This document shows positions 30,007-41,600 of a stretch of 53,552 nucleotides of DNA, one piece after another. The notes beneath the pieces are model-generated. The model was given only the letters and a program-made list of their open reading frames with translations. It did no database searches and had not been told where the DNA came from. The position numbers were made by a program, and so were the translations under genes. The DNA is from Exiguobacterium sp. J17977 (lineage in GTDB: Bacteria; Bacillota; Bacilli; Exiguobacteriales; Exiguobacteriaceae): the NCBI RefSeq assembly GCF_018616375.1, contig NZ_JAEQBB010000011.1, positions 1 through 53,552 on the forward strand, read 5' to 3'. How positions within the stretch are numbered: the stretch's first letter is position 1; every line of letters begins with the position of its first letter.

Positions 30007-30042
30007 AGGAGGACGTATGTTAAAAGTAGCCTACGTCTTCCT
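30007..30042 (+). other. fusA-tuf hairpin spanning an 11-codon ORF
   Basis: AGGAGGACGTA (30007-30017) pairs with TACGTCTTCCT (30032-30042), 11 bp including one G-U. The 5' arm holds a perfect ribosome-binding site followed by ATG 30017 and an 11-residue frame (MLKVAYVFLVK) ending at 30052. No T-run follows. It could be a masked leader peptide or just an RNA processing stem. Confidence 0.5.
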
Positions 30043-30085
30043 AGTTAAATAAAAAACTAATTGTCTAATAGAGGAGGAATCTAGA

Positions 30086-31273
<1,188 letters not shown>

Positions 31274-31296
31274 TCGATTGAAATACTGACCTTTCA

Positions 31297-31328
31297 AGCA
31301 GTCCGCATTTTGCGGGCTGCTTTTTTGT
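31297..31328 (+). terminator. Intrinsic terminator after tuf
   Basis: AGCAGTCCGCA / TGCGGGCTGCT stem (one G-U) with TTT loop, followed by TTTTT. Ends the str operon. Confidence 0.92.
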
Positions 31329-31351
31329 TTTAAGGCGAGACGTGGTAAGAT
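31325..31351 (+). promoter_or_regulatory. Weak promoter candidate for the nucleotidyltransferase gene
   Basis: TTGTTT (31325-31330), 15-nt spacer, then extended -10 TGGTAAGAT ending at 31351. It overlaps the tail of the tuf terminator. Confidence 0.4.
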
Positions 31352-31382
31352 GGGACATATGTTGCAGGAAGGGGTGACGAGG

Positions 31383-31892
31383 ATGGAAAAACAAGTCGAG
31401 ACGTTATGTCGCTTAAATGGGATTGCGTGTCGGTTCGGTGGGTCGACGTTATTGAAGCACCACGGACTCATCGAGACGACGAATGACTTGGATGTATTCG
31501 TGGAACCGGATCAGTTCGAACGATTGGATCAAGTGTTGAGTCGAGTCGGTGAGAAAGTGGAAACGGCACCGCACGCCGATTACATGACGACTTACTTTAG
31601 CGAGTATACGTTTGAAGGTGGCGATATCGATGTGATGGCCAGTTTCCGGATGAAGTGTACTGATGGGATTTATACGCATCCTTACATTGAACCGGTCGGC
31701 AGCTGGATGCGACTCGAAGAGTGGATCGTGCTGTACACGGTCATCGGTCGGGAAGATAAGTTAAATCGACTAGCGGAATATTTTGAGACGCATGAGCTCG
31801 ATGAAGGGGTCGTCCAAACCTGCCTCAAACGAGCCCCTGCCTCAGTGGTTGAAGCCGTCACCGAACGCTTCGGAACACACATGAAACGCTAG
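31383..31892 (+). CDS. Small nucleotidyltransferase-fold protein, function unknown
   Basis: Predicted minimal polymerase-beta-superfamily nucleotidyltransferase. RFGGSTLLKHHG followed by NDLDVF gives the GGS...DxD active-site pattern, and GGDIDVMA supplies the third carboxylate. The C-terminal half is helical (MRLEEWIVLYTVIGREDKLNRL). 169 aa from ATG 31383, with AAGGGGTGA upstream; ATG 31350 in frame is less likely. It stands alone between tuf and the S10 operon, where B. subtilis has an unrelated gene (ybaC). Codon use is much less biased than in its neighbours. No HEPN partner or toxin is adjacent. The substrate is unknown: small molecule, tRNA or protein. Confidence 0.75.
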   Translation: MEKQVETLCRLNGIACRFGGSTLLKHHGLIETTNDLDVFVEPDQFERLDQVLSRVGEKVETAPHADYMTTYFSEYTFEGGDIDVMASFRMKCTDGIYTHPYIEPVGSWMRLEEWIVLYTVIGREDKLNRLAEYFETHELDEGVVQTCLKRAPASVVEAVTERFGTHMKR

Positions 31893-31949
31893 GTCGAGTT
31901 GGCACGGCGGTTCTCGAAAGAAATAGTTCAACAAAAGAAAGAAAATAGC

Positions 31950-31978
31950 TTGCAAAAGGGTTCGAATCTTGTTACATT
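31950..31978 (+). promoter_or_regulatory. Upstream promoter of the S10 operon
   Basis: TTGCAA (31950-31955), 17-nt spacer, TACATT (31973-31978), about 293 nt before rpsJ. Confidence 0.6.
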
Positions 31979-32030
31979 AGTGAACGTTGAACAACTCATC
32001 AGACATCCGGCACGATTAAAAAATCAAATC

Positions 32031-32059
32031 TTGCATTTCATATGTAGATTCGATATAAT
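32031..32059 (+). promoter_or_regulatory. Main promoter of the S10 operon
   Basis: TTGCAT (32031-32036), 17-nt spacer, perfect TATAAT (32054-32059). Predicted leader of about 205 nt. Confidence 0.8.
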
Positions 32060-32065
32060 GATTAA

Positions 32066-32579
<514 letters not shown>

Positions 32580-32639
32580 TTCTTCATATAGTAGATACTA
32601 GCCAGAAGAGACAATAATTATTAATAGGAGGTGTATCTC

Positions 32640-33266
32640 ATGGCTAAAGGAATCTTAGGAACAAAACTTGGTATGACTCAAATCTTCAACGAAGCAGGCG
32701 AAGTCGTACCGGTAACAGTAGTTGCTGTCGAAGGAAACGTTGTGCTTCAACTTAAAACAGTTGAAACAGACGGTTACGAGGCACTTCAACTCGGTTTCGG
32801 CGACATCAAAGAATCACGTCAAAACAAACCAGCAAAAGGTCACGCTGCGAAAGCAAGTGCGACACCTAAGCGCTTCATCAAAGAGATTCGTACTTCAGTA
32901 GAAGGATACGAAATCGGTCAAGAGATCAAGGCGGACATTTTCGCTGCAGGTGAATTAGTAGACGTAACAGGTACATCGAAAGGTAAAGGATTCCAAGGTG
33001 CGATCAAGCGTCACGGACAATCACGTGGACCAATGGCTCACGGTTCGCGCTACCACCGTCGTCCTGGTTCGATGGGTCCTGTAGCTCCTAACCGCGTATT
33101 TAAAGGGAAGCTTCTTCCTGGTCAAATGGGTGGCGAGCGTAAAACGATTCAAAACCTTGAAGTTGTCAAAGTTGACGTGGAACGCGGCCTTGTACTCGTA
33201 AAAGGCGCAATCCCAGGCGCTCGCAAGTCGAACGTCATCATCAAAACAGCGGTAAAGGGTAACTAA
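32640..33266 (+). CDS. rplC: Ribosomal protein L3
   Basis: Early-assembly 23S rRNA binder whose extended loop reaches the peptidyl transferase centre. [13 protein letters not shown] starts the protein; the loop includes [14 protein letters not shown]-like sequence. 208 aa from ATG 32640 with AATAGGAGGTG; the in-frame GTG 32631 lies within that ribosome-binding site. Confidence 0.98.
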   Translation: MAKGILGTKLGMTQIFNEAGEVVPVTVVAVEGNVVLQLKTVETDGYEALQLGFGDIKESRQNKPAKGHAAKASATPKRFIKEIRTSVEGYEIGQEIKADIFAAGELVDVTGTSKGKGFQGAIKRHGQSRGPMAHGSRYHRRPGSMGPVAPNRVFKGKLLPGQMGGERKTIQNLEVVKVDVERGLVLVKGAIPGARKSNVIIKTAVKGN

Positions 33267-33294
33267 TTAACTGCACGGAAAGGAGGAATTACGA

Positions 33295-33918
33295 ATGCCT
33301 AAAGTAGCTTTGCTTAACCAAACAGGTTCACAAGTTGGCGAAATCGAATTGGCAGAAGCCATCTTCGGTATCGAGCCAAATGACTCAGTACTTTATGACG
33401 CGATCGTTATGCAACAAGCATCACGCCGTCAAGGTACTCACGATACGAAAGGTCGCTCGGAAGTACGCGGTGGCGGCCGTAAACCATGGAAACAAAAGGG
33501 AACTGGTCGTGCGCGCCAAGGTTCTATCCGCTCACCACAATGGGTTGGTGGTGGTACAGTCTTCGGTCCAACACCACGTTCATACTCTTACAAGCTTCCT
33601 AAAAAAGTTCGTCGTCTTGCACTTCTCTCGGCTTTGTCGTCAAAAGTGAAAAACAACGAAATGATCGTCCTCGAAGGCCTTGCTTTCGATGCACCAAAAA
33701 CAAAAGATATGGTCGCTGTACTTCTTGGCCTATCAGTAGAACGTAAGGCTCTCGTAGTCACAGCGGACTACAATGAGACTATCGCTCTCGCAGCTCGTAA
33801 CATCCCAGGAGTGACTGTGATCGAAGCAGCCGGCGTTAACGTTCTTGACCTCGTTGCTAACGACAAAGTCATCTTCACTAAAGATGCGGTTGCGAAGGTA
33901 GAGGAGGTGCTTGCATAA
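33295..33918 (+). CDS. rplD: Ribosomal protein L4
   Basis: Lines the exit tunnel; in gamma-proteobacteria it represses the S10 operon, unproven here. The tunnel loop [20 protein letters not shown] is intact, with no erythromycin-resistance change I can recognise. 207 aa. AAAGGAGGAA lies before ATG 33295. Its stop overlaps the rplW start by one base. Confidence 0.98.
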   Translation: MPKVALLNQTGSQVGEIELAEAIFGIEPNDSVLYDAIVMQQASRRQGTHDTKGRSEVRGGGRKPWKQKGTGRARQGSIRSPQWVGGGTVFGPTPRSYSYKLPKKVRRLALLSALSSKVKNNEMIVLEGLAFDAPKTKDMVAVLLGLSVERKALVVTADYNETIALAARNIPGVTVIEAAGVNVLDLVANDKVIFTKDAVAKVEEVLA

Positions 33919-34199
33919 TGGCTCAAGCATACGATATCATCAAACGTCCTATCATCACTGAGCGTTCTGTTAGCCTCATGGAAGCTAACAAATACGTTTT
34001 CGAGATCGACGTTAAAGCAACTAAATCACAAGTGAAGCACGCTATCGAAACAATCTTCAACGTGAAAGTTGCTTCGGTAAACACAATGAACATGAAACCG
34101 AAAGCGAAACGTGTCGGTCGTCACTCTGGTTACACATCGCGTCGTAAAAAAGCGATCGTAACTCTTGCTGAAGGCAACACAATCGACTTCCTCGGTTAA
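33918..34199 (+). CDS. rplW: Ribosomal protein L23
   Basis: Exit-tunnel rim protein, docking site for trigger factor and SRP. 93 aa with [11 protein letters not shown] and the C-terminal beta strand region. ATG 33918 overlaps the rplD stop (TAATG), and GGAGGTG lies within the rplD end, so translation is coupled. Confidence 0.97.
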   Translation: MAQAYDIIKRPIITERSVSLMEANKYVFEIDVKATKSQVKHAIETIFNVKVASVNTMNMKPKAKRVGRHSGYTSRRKKAIVTLAEGNTIDFLG

Positions 34200-34233
34200 T
34201 TTACTACCTTAGAAGAAAAGGAGGGAATCCTCG

Positions 34234-35064
34234 ATGGCAATTAAAAAGTTTAAGCCGACCACTAACGGTCGCCGTAACATGACATCTCTCGACTTTGCAG
34301 AGATCACAACGAATCGCCCTGAAAAATCGTTAACTGAAAAGCTTTCGAAAAAAGGCGGTCGTAACAACCAAGGTCGTTTGACTGTACGTCACCAAGGTGG
34401 CGGACACAAACGTAAATACCGTATCATCGATTTCAAACGTAACAAAGATGGCATCGTCGGACGCGTTGCTACGATCGAATACGATCCAAACCGTTCAGCA
34501 AACATCGCCCTCATCAACTATGCAGATGGTGAGAAACGTTACATCCTCGCTCCTAAGGGCATCAAAGTAGGCATGGAAATCATGGCTGGCCCAGAAGCGG
34601 ATATCAAAGTGGGGAACGCTCTTCCACTTATGAACATCCCTGTCGGTACTACTATCCACAACATCGAGCTTAAGCCTGGTAAGGGCGGTCAGCTTGTTCG
34701 TGCGGCTGGTGCATCGGCACAAATCCAAGGACGTGACGGCAAGTACGTTATCGTTCGTCTTCAATCAGGTGAATCACGCTTGTTCCTCGGCACTTGCCGC
34801 GCGACAGTCGGTTCAGTTGGTAACGAAGAACACGAACTCGTAAACATCGGTAAAGCAGGACGTTCACGTTGGTTAGGCAAACGCCCAACAGTACGTGGTT
34901 CTGTAATGAACCCGGTTGATCACCCACACGGTGGTGGTGAAGGTCGTGCGCCAATCGGTCGTTCGGGCCCACTTACTCCTTGGGGTAAACCAGCTCTTGG
35001 TCTTAAAACACGTAAGAAAAACAAATCGAGCGACATGTACATCCTTCGTCGCCGTAAGAAATAA
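34234..35064 (+). CDS. rplB: Ribosomal protein L2
   Basis: Essential 23S rRNA binder near the peptidyl transferase centre. The conserved histidine segment [18 protein letters not shown] (near residue 230) is present. 276 aa. AAAGGAGGG lies before ATG 34234. A hairpin separates it from rpsS. Confidence 0.98.
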   Translation: MAIKKFKPTTNGRRNMTSLDFAEITTNRPEKSLTEKLSKKGGRNNQGRLTVRHQGGGHKRKYRIIDFKRNKDGIVGRVATIEYDPNRSANIALINYADGEKRYILAPKGIKVGMEIMAGPEADIKVGNALPLMNIPVGTTIHNIELKPGKGGQLVRAAGASAQIQGRDGKYVIVRLQSGESRLFLGTCRATVGSVGNEEHELVNIGKAGRSRWLGKRPTVRGSVMNPVDHPHGGGEGRAPIGRSGPLTPWGKPALGLKTRKKNKSSDMYILRRRKK

Positions 35065-35071
35065 TTACTAC

Positions 35072-35111
35072 ATGATTCTCGGGCGGTTCGAAAGGGCCGT
35101 TCCCGAATCAT
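35072..35111 (+). other. Intercistronic hairpin, rplB-rpsS
   Basis: ATGATTC (35072-35078) pairs with GAATCAT (35105-35111); inside, GGG/CCC and CGG/CCG add six pairs with small bulges. It ends shortly before the rpsS ribosome-binding site and has no T-run. Confidence 0.55.
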
Positions 35112-35130
35112 TCCAAAGGGAGGTTCTATC

Positions 35131-35406
35131 ATGGGTCGCAGCTTGAAAAAAGGTCCATTCGCAGATCACCATTTACTCGCTAAAGTTGACAAACTTAACG
35201 AATCTGGTGAGAAGCAAGTCATCAAAACTTGGTCACGTCGCTCGACAATCTTCCCAGAATTCATGGGTCACACGTTCGGTGTACACGATGGTCGTAAACA
35301 CGTACCAGTATTCGTGACAGAAGACATGGTCGGTCACAAACTTGGTGAATTCGCTCCAACACGCACGTACAAAGGTCACGGATCAGACAAGAAAACGAAA
35401 CGGTAA
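35131..35406 (+). CDS. rpsS: Ribosomal protein S19
   Basis: 30S head protein interacting with S13. 91 aa: [15 protein letters not shown] at the start and [16 protein letters not shown] near the end are diagnostic. AAAGGGAGG precedes ATG 35131. The AUG lies 66 nt after rplB. Confidence 0.98.
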   Translation: MGRSLKKGPFADHHLLAKVDKLNESGEKQVIKTWSRRSTIFPEFMGHTFGVHDGRKHVPVFVTEDMVGHKLGEFAPTRTYKGHGSDKKTKR

Positions 35407-35426
35407 TTTGAGGGGAGGTCAAATCC

Positions 35427-35759
35427 ATGCAAGCTAAAGCATCAGCTAATATGGTCCGTCTTGCTCCTCGCAAAGCACGTCTCGTTGTAGACTTAATTCG
35501 CGGGAAACAAGTCGGCGAAGCGCTCTCTGTCCTTGCTCACACGAACAAGGCAGCGTCGCCAATCGTTGAAAAAGTATTGAAGTCAGCGATTGCAAACGCA
35601 GAGCACAACTACGATATGAATATTGAGAACCTTGTAGTGTCGGAAATCTTCGTCAACGAAGGTCCAACACTCAAACGCTTCCGCCCACGTGCGATGGGTC
35701 GCGCAAGCCGCATTAACAAACGCACAAGCCACATCCACATCGTGGTAACTGAGAAATAA
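35427..35759 (+). CDS. rplV: Ribosomal protein L22
   Basis: Exit-tunnel protein with a long beta-hairpin ([20 protein letters not shown]) at the macrolide constriction, apparently wild type. 110 aa. GGGGAGG precedes ATG 35427. rpsC begins 13 nt later. Confidence 0.98.
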   Translation: MQAKASANMVRLAPRKARLVVDLIRGKQVGEALSVLAHTNKAASPIVEKVLKSAIANAEHNYDMNIENLVVSEIFVNEGPTLKRFRPRAMGRASRINKRTSHIHIVVTEK

Positions 35760-35772
35760 GGAGGGATATGTA

Positions 35773-36432
35773 GTGGGTCAAAAGGTAAATCCGCACGGTC
35801 TTCGCGTTGGTATTATCAAAGACTGGGATTCGCGTTGGTACGCTGAGAAAGACTACGCAGATCTCCTTCATGAAGACTTCGTTATTCGTGAATACATCGA
35901 AAACAAAATGAAGGATGCTAGTGTTTCTAAAGTAGAAATCGAACGCGCTGCAAATCGCGTAAACATTTCACTTCACACTGCGAAACCAGGTATGGTTATC
36001 GGTAAAGGTGGTTCGGAAATCGAATCACTCCGTAAAAACATCATCAAGCTTGCTGAAGGCAAACGTGTTCACATCAACGTTGTTGAAGTGAAAAACGCGG
36101 ACGCTGTCGCTAAACTTGTTGCTGAAAACATCGCTCGTCAATTGGAAGGCCGTGTGTCATTCCGTCGTGCAATGAAACAATCAATCCAACGTTCGATGCG
36201 CACTGGCATCAAAGGGATCAAAACAGAAGTTTCTGGTCGTCTTGGTGGCGCTGATATCGCTCGTTCAGAGAAGTACTCGGAAGGAACAGTTCCACTTCAC
36301 ACACTCCGTGCCGACATCGACTACGGAACAGCTGAAGCTGACACAACTTATGGTAAAATCGGAATTAAAGTCTGGTTGTACCACGGTGAAGTTCTTCCAA
36401 CAAAAAACAACACAGCTAAAAACGCTGAATAA
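35773..36432 (+). CDS. rpsC: Ribosomal protein S3
   Basis: mRNA-entry protein with a KH domain, whose GKGG loop is in [13 protein letters not shown] (about 76-88). 219 aa. Start is GTG 35773 with AAGGAGGG upstream. C-terminal domain contains [16 protein letters not shown]. Confidence 0.98.
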   Translation: MGQKVNPHGLRVGIIKDWDSRWYAEKDYADLLHEDFVIREYIENKMKDASVSKVEIERAANRVNISLHTAKPGMVIGKGGSEIESLRKNIIKLAEGKRVHINVVEVKNADAVAKLVAENIARQLEGRVSFRRAMKQSIQRSMRTGIKGIKTEVSGRLGGADIARSEKYSEGTVPLHTLRADIDYGTAEADTTYGKIGIKVWLYHGEVLPTKNNTAKNAE

Positions 36433-36464
36433 TAAACACTCTTTCAGGAAGGAGGCAACACACT

Positions 36465-36902
36465 ATGTTGTTACCTAAACGCGTGAAATATCGTCGTGTG
36501 CACCGTGGTAAAATGCGCGGAAATGCAAAACGCGGCACAACAGTTCATTTCGGTGAATTCGGTCTCCAATCGCTCGAAGCGAGCTGGATCACAAACCGTC
36601 AAATCGAATCAGCACGTATCGCAATGACACGTTATATGAAACGTGGTGGTAAAGTGTGGATCAAGATCTTCCCACACAAACCATACACGAAAAAGCCTCT
36701 CGAAGTCCGAATGGGTTCGGGTAAAGGTGCTCCAGAAGGCTGGGTAGCTGTAGTTAAGCCTGGCAAAGTTATGTTTGAAATCGCGGGTGTATCTGAGGAA
36801 GTAGCACGTGAGGCGCTTCGTCTTGCTGCACACAAACTTCCAGTTAAATGTAAGTTCGTGAAACGTGAAGAAAATGGTGGTGATACGAATGAAAGCAACT
36901 GA
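36465..36902 (+). CDS. rplP: Ribosomal protein L16
   Basis: Contacts A- and P-site tRNA near the peptidyl transferase centre. [17 protein letters not shown] and [14 protein letters not shown] are diagnostic; the conserved PEGWVAVV arginine-loop region is intact. 145 aa. AAGGAGGC precedes ATG 36465. Its last 14 nt overlap rpmC. Confidence 0.98.
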   Translation: MLLPKRVKYRRVHRGKMRGNAKRGTTVHFGEFGLQSLEASWITNRQIESARIAMTRYMKRGGKVWIKIFPHKPYTKKPLEVRMGSGKGAPEGWVAVVKPGKVMFEIAGVSEEVAREALRLAAHKLPVKCKFVKREENGGDTNESN

Positions 36903-37092
36903 TCTCCGTCAATCAACAACTGAAGAGCTCAACGGTAAAGTAGGCGAGTGGAAGGAAGAACTCTTTAACCTTCGTTTCCAATTGGCTACAGGTCAGCTTG
37001 AGAATCCTGCTCGTATCCGTGAAGTACGCAAGTCGATTGCGCGTGCTAAAACGATTCTTCGTGAACGCGAACTCGGCATCAACAACGGCTAA
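36889..37092 (+). CDS. rpmC: Ribosomal protein L29
   Basis: Small exit-tunnel-rim protein next to L23. 67 aa, two-helix protein with [22 protein letters not shown] 36889 overlaps rplP by 14 nt with GGTGGTGAT upstream; in-frame ATG 36865 would overlap further and lacks homology. Confidence 0.97.
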   Translation: MKATDLRQSTTEELNGKVGEWKEELFNLRFQLATGQLENPARIREVRKSIARAKTILRERELGINNG

Positions 37093-37125
37093 TCTAATCG
37101 GATTCTTTAAGAGGAGGTAACACTC

Positions 37126-37386
37126 ATGGAACGCAATAAGCGTAAAGTACTCACTGGACGCGTCGTGTCTGACAAAATGGACAAAACGATCGTCGTTGCA
37201 GTTGAAACAAAAGTACGTCATAAGCTTTATGGCAAACGTGTAAACTACACGAAGAAATTTAAAGCACACGATGAGAACAATGTCGCTAAAATCGGCGATG
37301 TCGTACGCATCGCGGAAACACGTCCGCTTTCTAAAGACAAACGTTTCCGTCTCGTAACAGTGGTAGAAGAGTCAGTAATCATCTAA
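37126..37386 (+). CDS. rpsQ: Ribosomal protein S17
   Basis: Primary 16S 5'-domain binder with an OB fold. 86 aa: [18 protein letters not shown] and the loop [19 protein letters not shown] are typical. GAGGAGGT precedes ATG 37126. Confidence 0.98.
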   Translation: MERNKRKVLTGRVVSDKMDKTIVVAVETKVRHKLYGKRVNYTKKFKAHDENNVAKIGDVVRIAETRPLSKDKRFRLVTVVEESVII

Positions 37387-37429
37387 TAACAGTTCGGATC
37401 TATAAACATCCGGAGGGAGGTACACTCGC

Positions 37430-37798
37430 ATGATTCAACAAGAATCTCGCTTGAAAGTAGCAGACAACTCTGGCGCGCGTGAACTGTTGACAATTAAAGT
37501 CCTCGGTGGTTCAGGTCGTAAGACTGCCAACATCGGTGACATCATCGTTGCAACGGTAAAACAAGCAACACCAGGTGGCGTTGTTAAAAAAGGTGACGTT
37601 GTCAGAGCAGTTGTCGTTCGTACAAAACGCGGCGCTCGTCGTAAAGATGGTTCGTACATCCGTTTCGATGAGAACGCAGCAGTCATCATCAAAGATGACA
37701 AGAGCCCACGCGGCACTCGGATCTTCGGGCCAGTTGCACGTGAACTTCGTGAAAAAGAATTCATGAAGATCGTTTCGTTGGCACCGGAAGTACTTTAA
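37430..37798 (+). CDS. rplN: Ribosomal protein L14
   Basis: Subunit-interface protein, partner of L19 and docking site for RsfS. 122 aa starting [30 protein letters not shown] and [13 protein letters not shown] are conserved. GGAGGGAGGT precedes ATG 37430. Confidence 0.98.
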   Translation: MIQQESRLKVADNSGARELLTIKVLGGSGRKTANIGDIIVATVKQATPGGVVKKGDVVRAVVVRTKRGARRKDGSYIRFDENAAVIIKDDKSPRGTRIFGPVARELREKEFMKIVSLAPEVL

Positions 37799-37835
37799 TT
37801 TCCAATTTCAATCCTATAAGGAGGTGCGCAAAACG

Positions 37836-38144
37836 ATGCATGTTAAAAAAGGCGATACAGTCCAGGTAATGTCTGGTAAAGATAAAGGCAAGCAAGGGGT
37901 TATCCTTAAAGCTATGCCAAGCAAGAACCGCGTAGTCGTAGAAGGTATCAACGTGATTAAAAAACACTCGAAACCATCACAAGCGAATCCACAAGGCGGT
38001 ATCCTTGAAATCGAAGCACCAATTCACGTCTCGAACGTCATGCCACTCGACCCTAAAACGGGCAAACCAACTCGCGTTGGTTTCAAAGTAGTCGATGGTA
38101 AAAAAGTTCGTGTCGCGAAATCGGGCGAAGTACTCGATAAATAA
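37836..38144 (+). CDS. rplX: Ribosomal protein L24
   Basis: Assembly initiator of the 50S with a KOW domain ([18 protein letters not shown]). 102 aa from ATG 37836, giving MHVKKGD as in homologues; the in-frame GTG 37824 overlaps the AAGGAGGTG ribosome-binding site. Confidence 0.97.
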   Translation: MHVKKGDTVQVMSGKDKGKQGVILKAMPSKNRVVVEGINVIKKHSKPSQANPQGGILEIEAPIHVSNVMPLDPKTGKPTRVGFKVVDGKKVRVAKSGEVLDK

Positions 38145-38176
38145 GAAGAACGTGACGAAAGGAGGTCCATTCGACT

Positions 38177-38716
38177 ATGAACCGTTTGCAAGAGAAGTAT
38201 AAAAGCGACATCGTGAAAGCGATGATGGATAAATTCAACTATGACTCAGTTATGCAAGTCCCACAGGTCGACAAGATCGTCATCAACATGGGTGTAGGTG
38301 ACGCTGTTTCGAACTCGAAGGCGCTTGACATGGCAGTGGAAGAATTATCAATTCTTTCTGGTCAAAAACCACTCGTAACGAAGGCTAAGAAATCAATCGC
38401 TGGTTTCAAACTTCGTGAAGGCATGCCAATCGGTGCGAAGGTTACTCTTCGTGGCGAGCGTATGTACGATTTCCTCGACAAATTGGTAACTGTTTCACTT
38501 CCACGTGTACGTGACTTCCGCGGTGTATCGAAGAAAGCATTCGACGGACGCGGTAACTACACGCTTGGTGTGAAAGAGCAACTTATTTTCCCTGAGATCG
38601 ATTACGATAAAGTAACAAAAGTACGCGGTATGGATATCGTTGTTGTTACAACAGCGAACACAGACGAAGAAGCTCGTGAATTGCTCACACTTCTCGGAAT
38701 GCCATTCCAAAAATAA
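38177..38716 (+). CDS. rplE: Ribosomal protein L5
   Basis: Binds 5S rRNA and contacts P-site tRNA and S13. 179 aa: [35 protein letters not shown] and [18 protein letters not shown] are diagnostic. AAAGGAGGT precedes ATG 38177. Confidence 0.98.
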   Translation: MNRLQEKYKSDIVKAMMDKFNYDSVMQVPQVDKIVINMGVGDAVSNSKALDMAVEELSILSGQKPLVTKAKKSIAGFKLREGMPIGAKVTLRGERMYDFLDKLVTVSLPRVRDFRGVSKKAFDGRGNYTLGVKEQLIFPEIDYDKVTKVRGMDIVVVTTANTDEEARELLTLLGMPFQK

Positions 38717-38736
38717 TCTAAAGGGAGGTCGACAAC

Positions 38737-39006
38737 ATGGCTAAAAAGTCAATGGTGAATCGCGAACAAAAACGCGAGAAACTCGTTGCCCAGTACGCTG
38801 AGAAACGTGCACAATTGAAAGCTGAAGGCGACTACATCGGACTCAGCAAATTGCCACGTAACTCTTCACCTGTGCGTCTTCATAACCGTTGCCGCATCAC
38901 AGGTCGTCCACATGGTTACATGGGTAAATTCGGGATCAGCCGTATCAAGTTCCGTGATCTTGCATACAAAGGTCAAATCCCTGGTGTTAAAAAAGCAAGT
39001 TGGTAA
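38737..39006 (+). CDS. rpsN: Ribosomal protein S14, zinc-independent (C-) long form
   Basis: 30S head protein. This is the 89-aa form with one cysteine only ([13 protein letters not shown]) and no CxxC pairs, so it cannot bind zinc in the usual way. In B. subtilis the spc operon carries a 61-aa zinc-binding S14, and the long form is a Zur-controlled backup elsewhere. Here the long form occupies the main L5-S14-S8 position. AAAGGGAGG precedes ATG 38737; no Zur-like site is evident, and it should be expressed constitutively with the operon. Confidence 0.96.
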   Translation: MAKKSMVNREQKREKLVAQYAEKRAQLKAEGDYIGLSKLPRNSSPVRLHNRCRITGRPHGYMGKFGISRIKFRDLAYKGQIPGVKKASW

Positions 39007-39037
39007 TCCACTAACAGTGTGAAAGGAGGTACATCGC

Positions 39038-39436
39038 ATGGTAATGACAGACCCAATTGCAGATATGCTTACACGTATCCGTAACGCTAACATGGTTCGC
39101 CATGAAAAATTAGAGCTTCCAGCTTCTAATATCAAACGTGAGGTTGCAGAGATCCTCAAGCGTGAAGGTTTCATTCGCGATGTTGAATATATCGAGGACG
39201 CTAAGCAAGGTACACTTCGTTTGTTCCTTAAATACGGAGCAAGCAACGAACGTGTTATCACTGGTCTCAAACGCATTTCGAAACCAGGTCTTCGTGTATA
39301 CGCAAAAGCAGATGAAGTACCAAAAGTACTCGGAGGACTCGGTATCGCAGTTCTTTCGACATCAAAAGGTCTTATGACTGATAAAGAAGCTCGCCAACAA
39401 CAAGTCGGCGGCGAAGTGCTCGCCTACATCTGGTAA
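39038..39436 (+). CDS. rpsH: Ribosomal protein S8
   Basis: Central-domain 16S binder; in E. coli it represses the spc operon. 132 aa with [14 protein letters not shown] and the C-terminal [22 protein letters not shown] precedes ATG 39038. Confidence 0.98.
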   Translation: MVMTDPIADMLTRIRNANMVRHEKLELPASNIKREVAEILKREGFIRDVEYIEDAKQGTLRLFLKYGASNERVITGLKRISKPGLRVYAKADEVPKVLGGLGIAVLSTSKGLMTDKEARQQQVGGEVLAYIW

Positions 39437-39469
39437 GTCACTTTTCTAACAAGAACGGAGGTGTAATCA

Positions 39470-40009
39470 ATGTCACGTATTGGTAAAAAACCAGTTACGA
39501 TTCCAGCTGGCGTTACTGTATCGGTTGCAGAAGACAACACGGTCACAGTAAAAGGTGCTAAAGGTGAACTTTCGCTTTCAGCTAACCCGGCCTTGGAAAT
39601 CAAAGTTGAAGAAAACGAATTGACTGTTGTTCGTCCGGATGACTCGAAAGAGAACCGTACGATCCACGGTACGACACGTGCCCTTATCGCCAACATGGTG
39701 GAAGGTGTGTCTAACGGATTCCAGAAAACACTTGAGATCTCAGGGGTTGGTTACCGTGCAGCTAAGCAAGGTAACAAACTCGTCCTCAGCCTCGGTTACT
39801 CGCACCCAATCGAGTACGTTGCTGAAGAAGGTATCGAGATTGAAGTTCCTTCAAACACGCAAATCATCGTTAAAGGGATTAACAAAGAGCGCGTCGGTCA
39901 CGTTGCAGCTCAAATCCGCTCGTACCGTGCTCCAGAACCTTACAAAGGTAAAGGTGTTCGTTACTCTGATGAACGTATTCGCCGTAAAGAAGGTAAGACT
40001 GGTAAGTAA
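39470..40009 (+). CDS. rplF: Ribosomal protein L6
   Basis: Two-domain protein near the sarcin-ricin loop. [15 protein letters not shown] starts it, and [27 protein letters not shown] is the C-terminal signature. 179 aa. GGAGGTG precedes ATG 39470. Confidence 0.98.
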   Translation: MSRIGKKPVTIPAGVTVSVAEDNTVTVKGAKGELSLSANPALEIKVEENELTVVRPDDSKENRTIHGTTRALIANMVEGVSNGFQKTLEISGVGYRAAKQGNKLVLSLGYSHPIEYVAEEGIEIEVPSNTQIIVKGINKERVGHVAAQIRSYRAPEPYKGKGVRYSDERIRRKEGKTGK

Positions 40010-40043
40010 TTCGTCACGAAATGAACGGAAAGGAGTGGCATAA

Positions 40044-40406
40044 ATGATCACAAAAGCAGACAAAAATGCAGTTCGTAAGAAACGTCATGCTCGTGTACGT
40101 CGTACGATCACGGGGACAGCAGCTCGTCCACGTTTGAACGTATTCCGCTCGAGCAAGCACATCTACGTTCAACTCATCGATGATGCAGCACAAACAACGC
40201 TTGTGTCAGCATCTTCGAAAGATAAAGCTCTCGATCTTACAAACGGCGGCAACGTTGAAGCAGCGAAAGCTGTTGGTAAACTTGCAGCTGAACGTGCACT
40301 CGAGAAAGGTATCGACACTGTTGTGTTCGACCGTGGTGGATACCTCTATCATGGCCGCGTCAAAGCTGTTGCTGAAGCAGCTCGTGAAGCAGGTCTTAAA
40401 TTCTAA
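40044..40406 (+). CDS. rplR: Ribosomal protein L18
   Basis: 5S rRNA-binding protein of the central protuberance. 120 aa with [20 protein letters not shown] and [20 protein letters not shown] precedes ATG 40044. Confidence 0.98.
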   Translation: MITKADKNAVRKKRHARVRRTITGTAARPRLNVFRSSKHIYVQLIDDAAQTTLVSASSKDKALDLTNGGNVEAAKAVGKLAAERALEKGIDTVVFDRGGYLYHGRVKAVAEAAREAGLKF

Positions 40407-40426
40407 CAAAAAGGAGGGGACACTCG

Positions 40427-40927
40427 ATGCGCCAGTTAGACGTTAACATGGAACAACTTGAAGAACGCGTTGTTACCGTAAACCGCGTCGCGAAAGTCGT
40501 GAAAGGTGGCCGTCGCTTCCGTTTCGCCGCTCTCGTCGTCGTAGGTGACAAGAATGGTCACGTCGGTTTCGGTACAGGTAAGGCACAAGAGGTGCCAGAA
40601 GCGATCCGCAAGGCTATTGAAGCCGCTAAGAAAAACATGGTTCAAGTACCGATGGTTGGTACAACAATTCCACACGAAATCACAGGAGTATTCGGAGCAG
40701 GTCGTGTATTCATGAAACCAGCTTCTGAAGGTACTGGGGTTATCGCAGGTGGACCGGTTCGTGCAGTGCTCGAACTTGCAGGTGTAGGTGACATCCTTTC
40801 GAAATCGCTTGGATCTAACACACCAATCAACATCGTCCGTGCGACGGTTAAAGGCTTGACAGAGCTTAAAAAAGCAGAGGAAGTTGCTAAACTACGCGGT
40901 AAAAGCGTAGAAGAACTTCTTAAATAA
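40427..40927 (+). CDS. rpsE: Ribosomal protein S5
   Basis: Accuracy and spectinomycin-related protein with a dsRBD-like N-terminal domain. [18 protein letters not shown] and the spectinomycin loop region are conserved with no obvious resistance change. 166 aa. AAGGAGGGG precedes ATG 40427. Confidence 0.98.
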   Translation: MRQLDVNMEQLEERVVTVNRVAKVVKGGRRFRFAALVVVGDKNGHVGFGTGKAQEVPEAIRKAIEAAKKNMVQVPMVGTTIPHEITGVFGAGRVFMKPASEGTGVIAGGPVRAVLELAGVGDILSKSLGSNTPINIVRATVKGLTELKKAEEVAKLRGKSVEELLK

Positions 40928-40942
40928 GGGAGGGAATTAGAC

Positions 40943-41128
40943 ATGGCGAAACTCGCAATCACCCTCACACGCAGCACTATTGGTCGTCCTGAGGATCAGC
41001 GTGTAACAGTACGTACACTCGGTCTTCGTAAAATGCATCAGACTGTCGTTGTCCCTGACAACGTAGCGATGCGTGGTATGATCAAAAAGGTGTCGCACCT
41101 TGTGACTGTAAACGAAATCAACGAATAA
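40943..41128 (+). CDS. rpmD: Ribosomal protein L30
   Basis: Small 50S protein. 61 aa: [26 protein letters not shown] is diagnostic. AAGGGAGGG precedes ATG 40943. Confidence 0.97.
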   Translation: MAKLAITLTRSTIGRPEDQRVTVRTLGLRKMHQTVVVPDNVAMRGMIKKVSHLVTVNEINE

Positions 41129-41159
41129 TAAAGATCTTACTAAATAAGGAGGTGCCACT

Positions 41160-41600
41160 ATGAAACTCCATGAATTGAAGCCAACTCCAGGTTCGCGTCA
41201 CGAACGCAACCGTGTCGGTCGCGGTATGGCGACTGGTAACGGTAAAACTTCTGGCCGTGGACATAAAGGTCAAAAAGCTCGTTCGGGCGGTGGCGTTCGT
41301 CCAGGATTTGAAGGTGGGCAAAACCCACTTTACCGTCGTCTTCCAAAACGCGGTTTCAACAACCCTACTCGTAAAGAGTATGCAGTTGTTTCCCTAGACA
41401 CGCTTAACCGTTTCGAAGCAGGTACTGAAGTTACTCCAGAACTCTTAATCGAGACTGGTGTTGTCAGCTCTGCTAAAGACGGAATCAAAGTACTTGCTAA
41501 CGGCAAGCTTGAAACAAAATTGACTGTTAAAGCCAACAAATTCTCGGGTGCAGCGAAAGAAGCGATCGAAGCAGCTGGCGGTTCAGTTGAGGTGATCTGA
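41160..41600 (+). CDS. rplO: Ribosomal protein L15
   Basis: Late-assembly 50S protein with an extended basic N-terminal tail ([28 protein letters not shown]). 146 aa. AAGGAGGTG precedes ATG 41160. The stop overlaps the secY start by one base. Confidence 0.97.
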   Translation: MKLHELKPTPGSRHERNRVGRGMATGNGKTSGRGHKGQKARSGGGVRPGFEGGQNPLYRRLPKRGFNNPTRKEYAVVSLDTLNRFEAGTEVTPELLIETGVVSSAKDGIKVLANGKLETKLTVKANKFSGAAKEAIEAAGGSVEVI

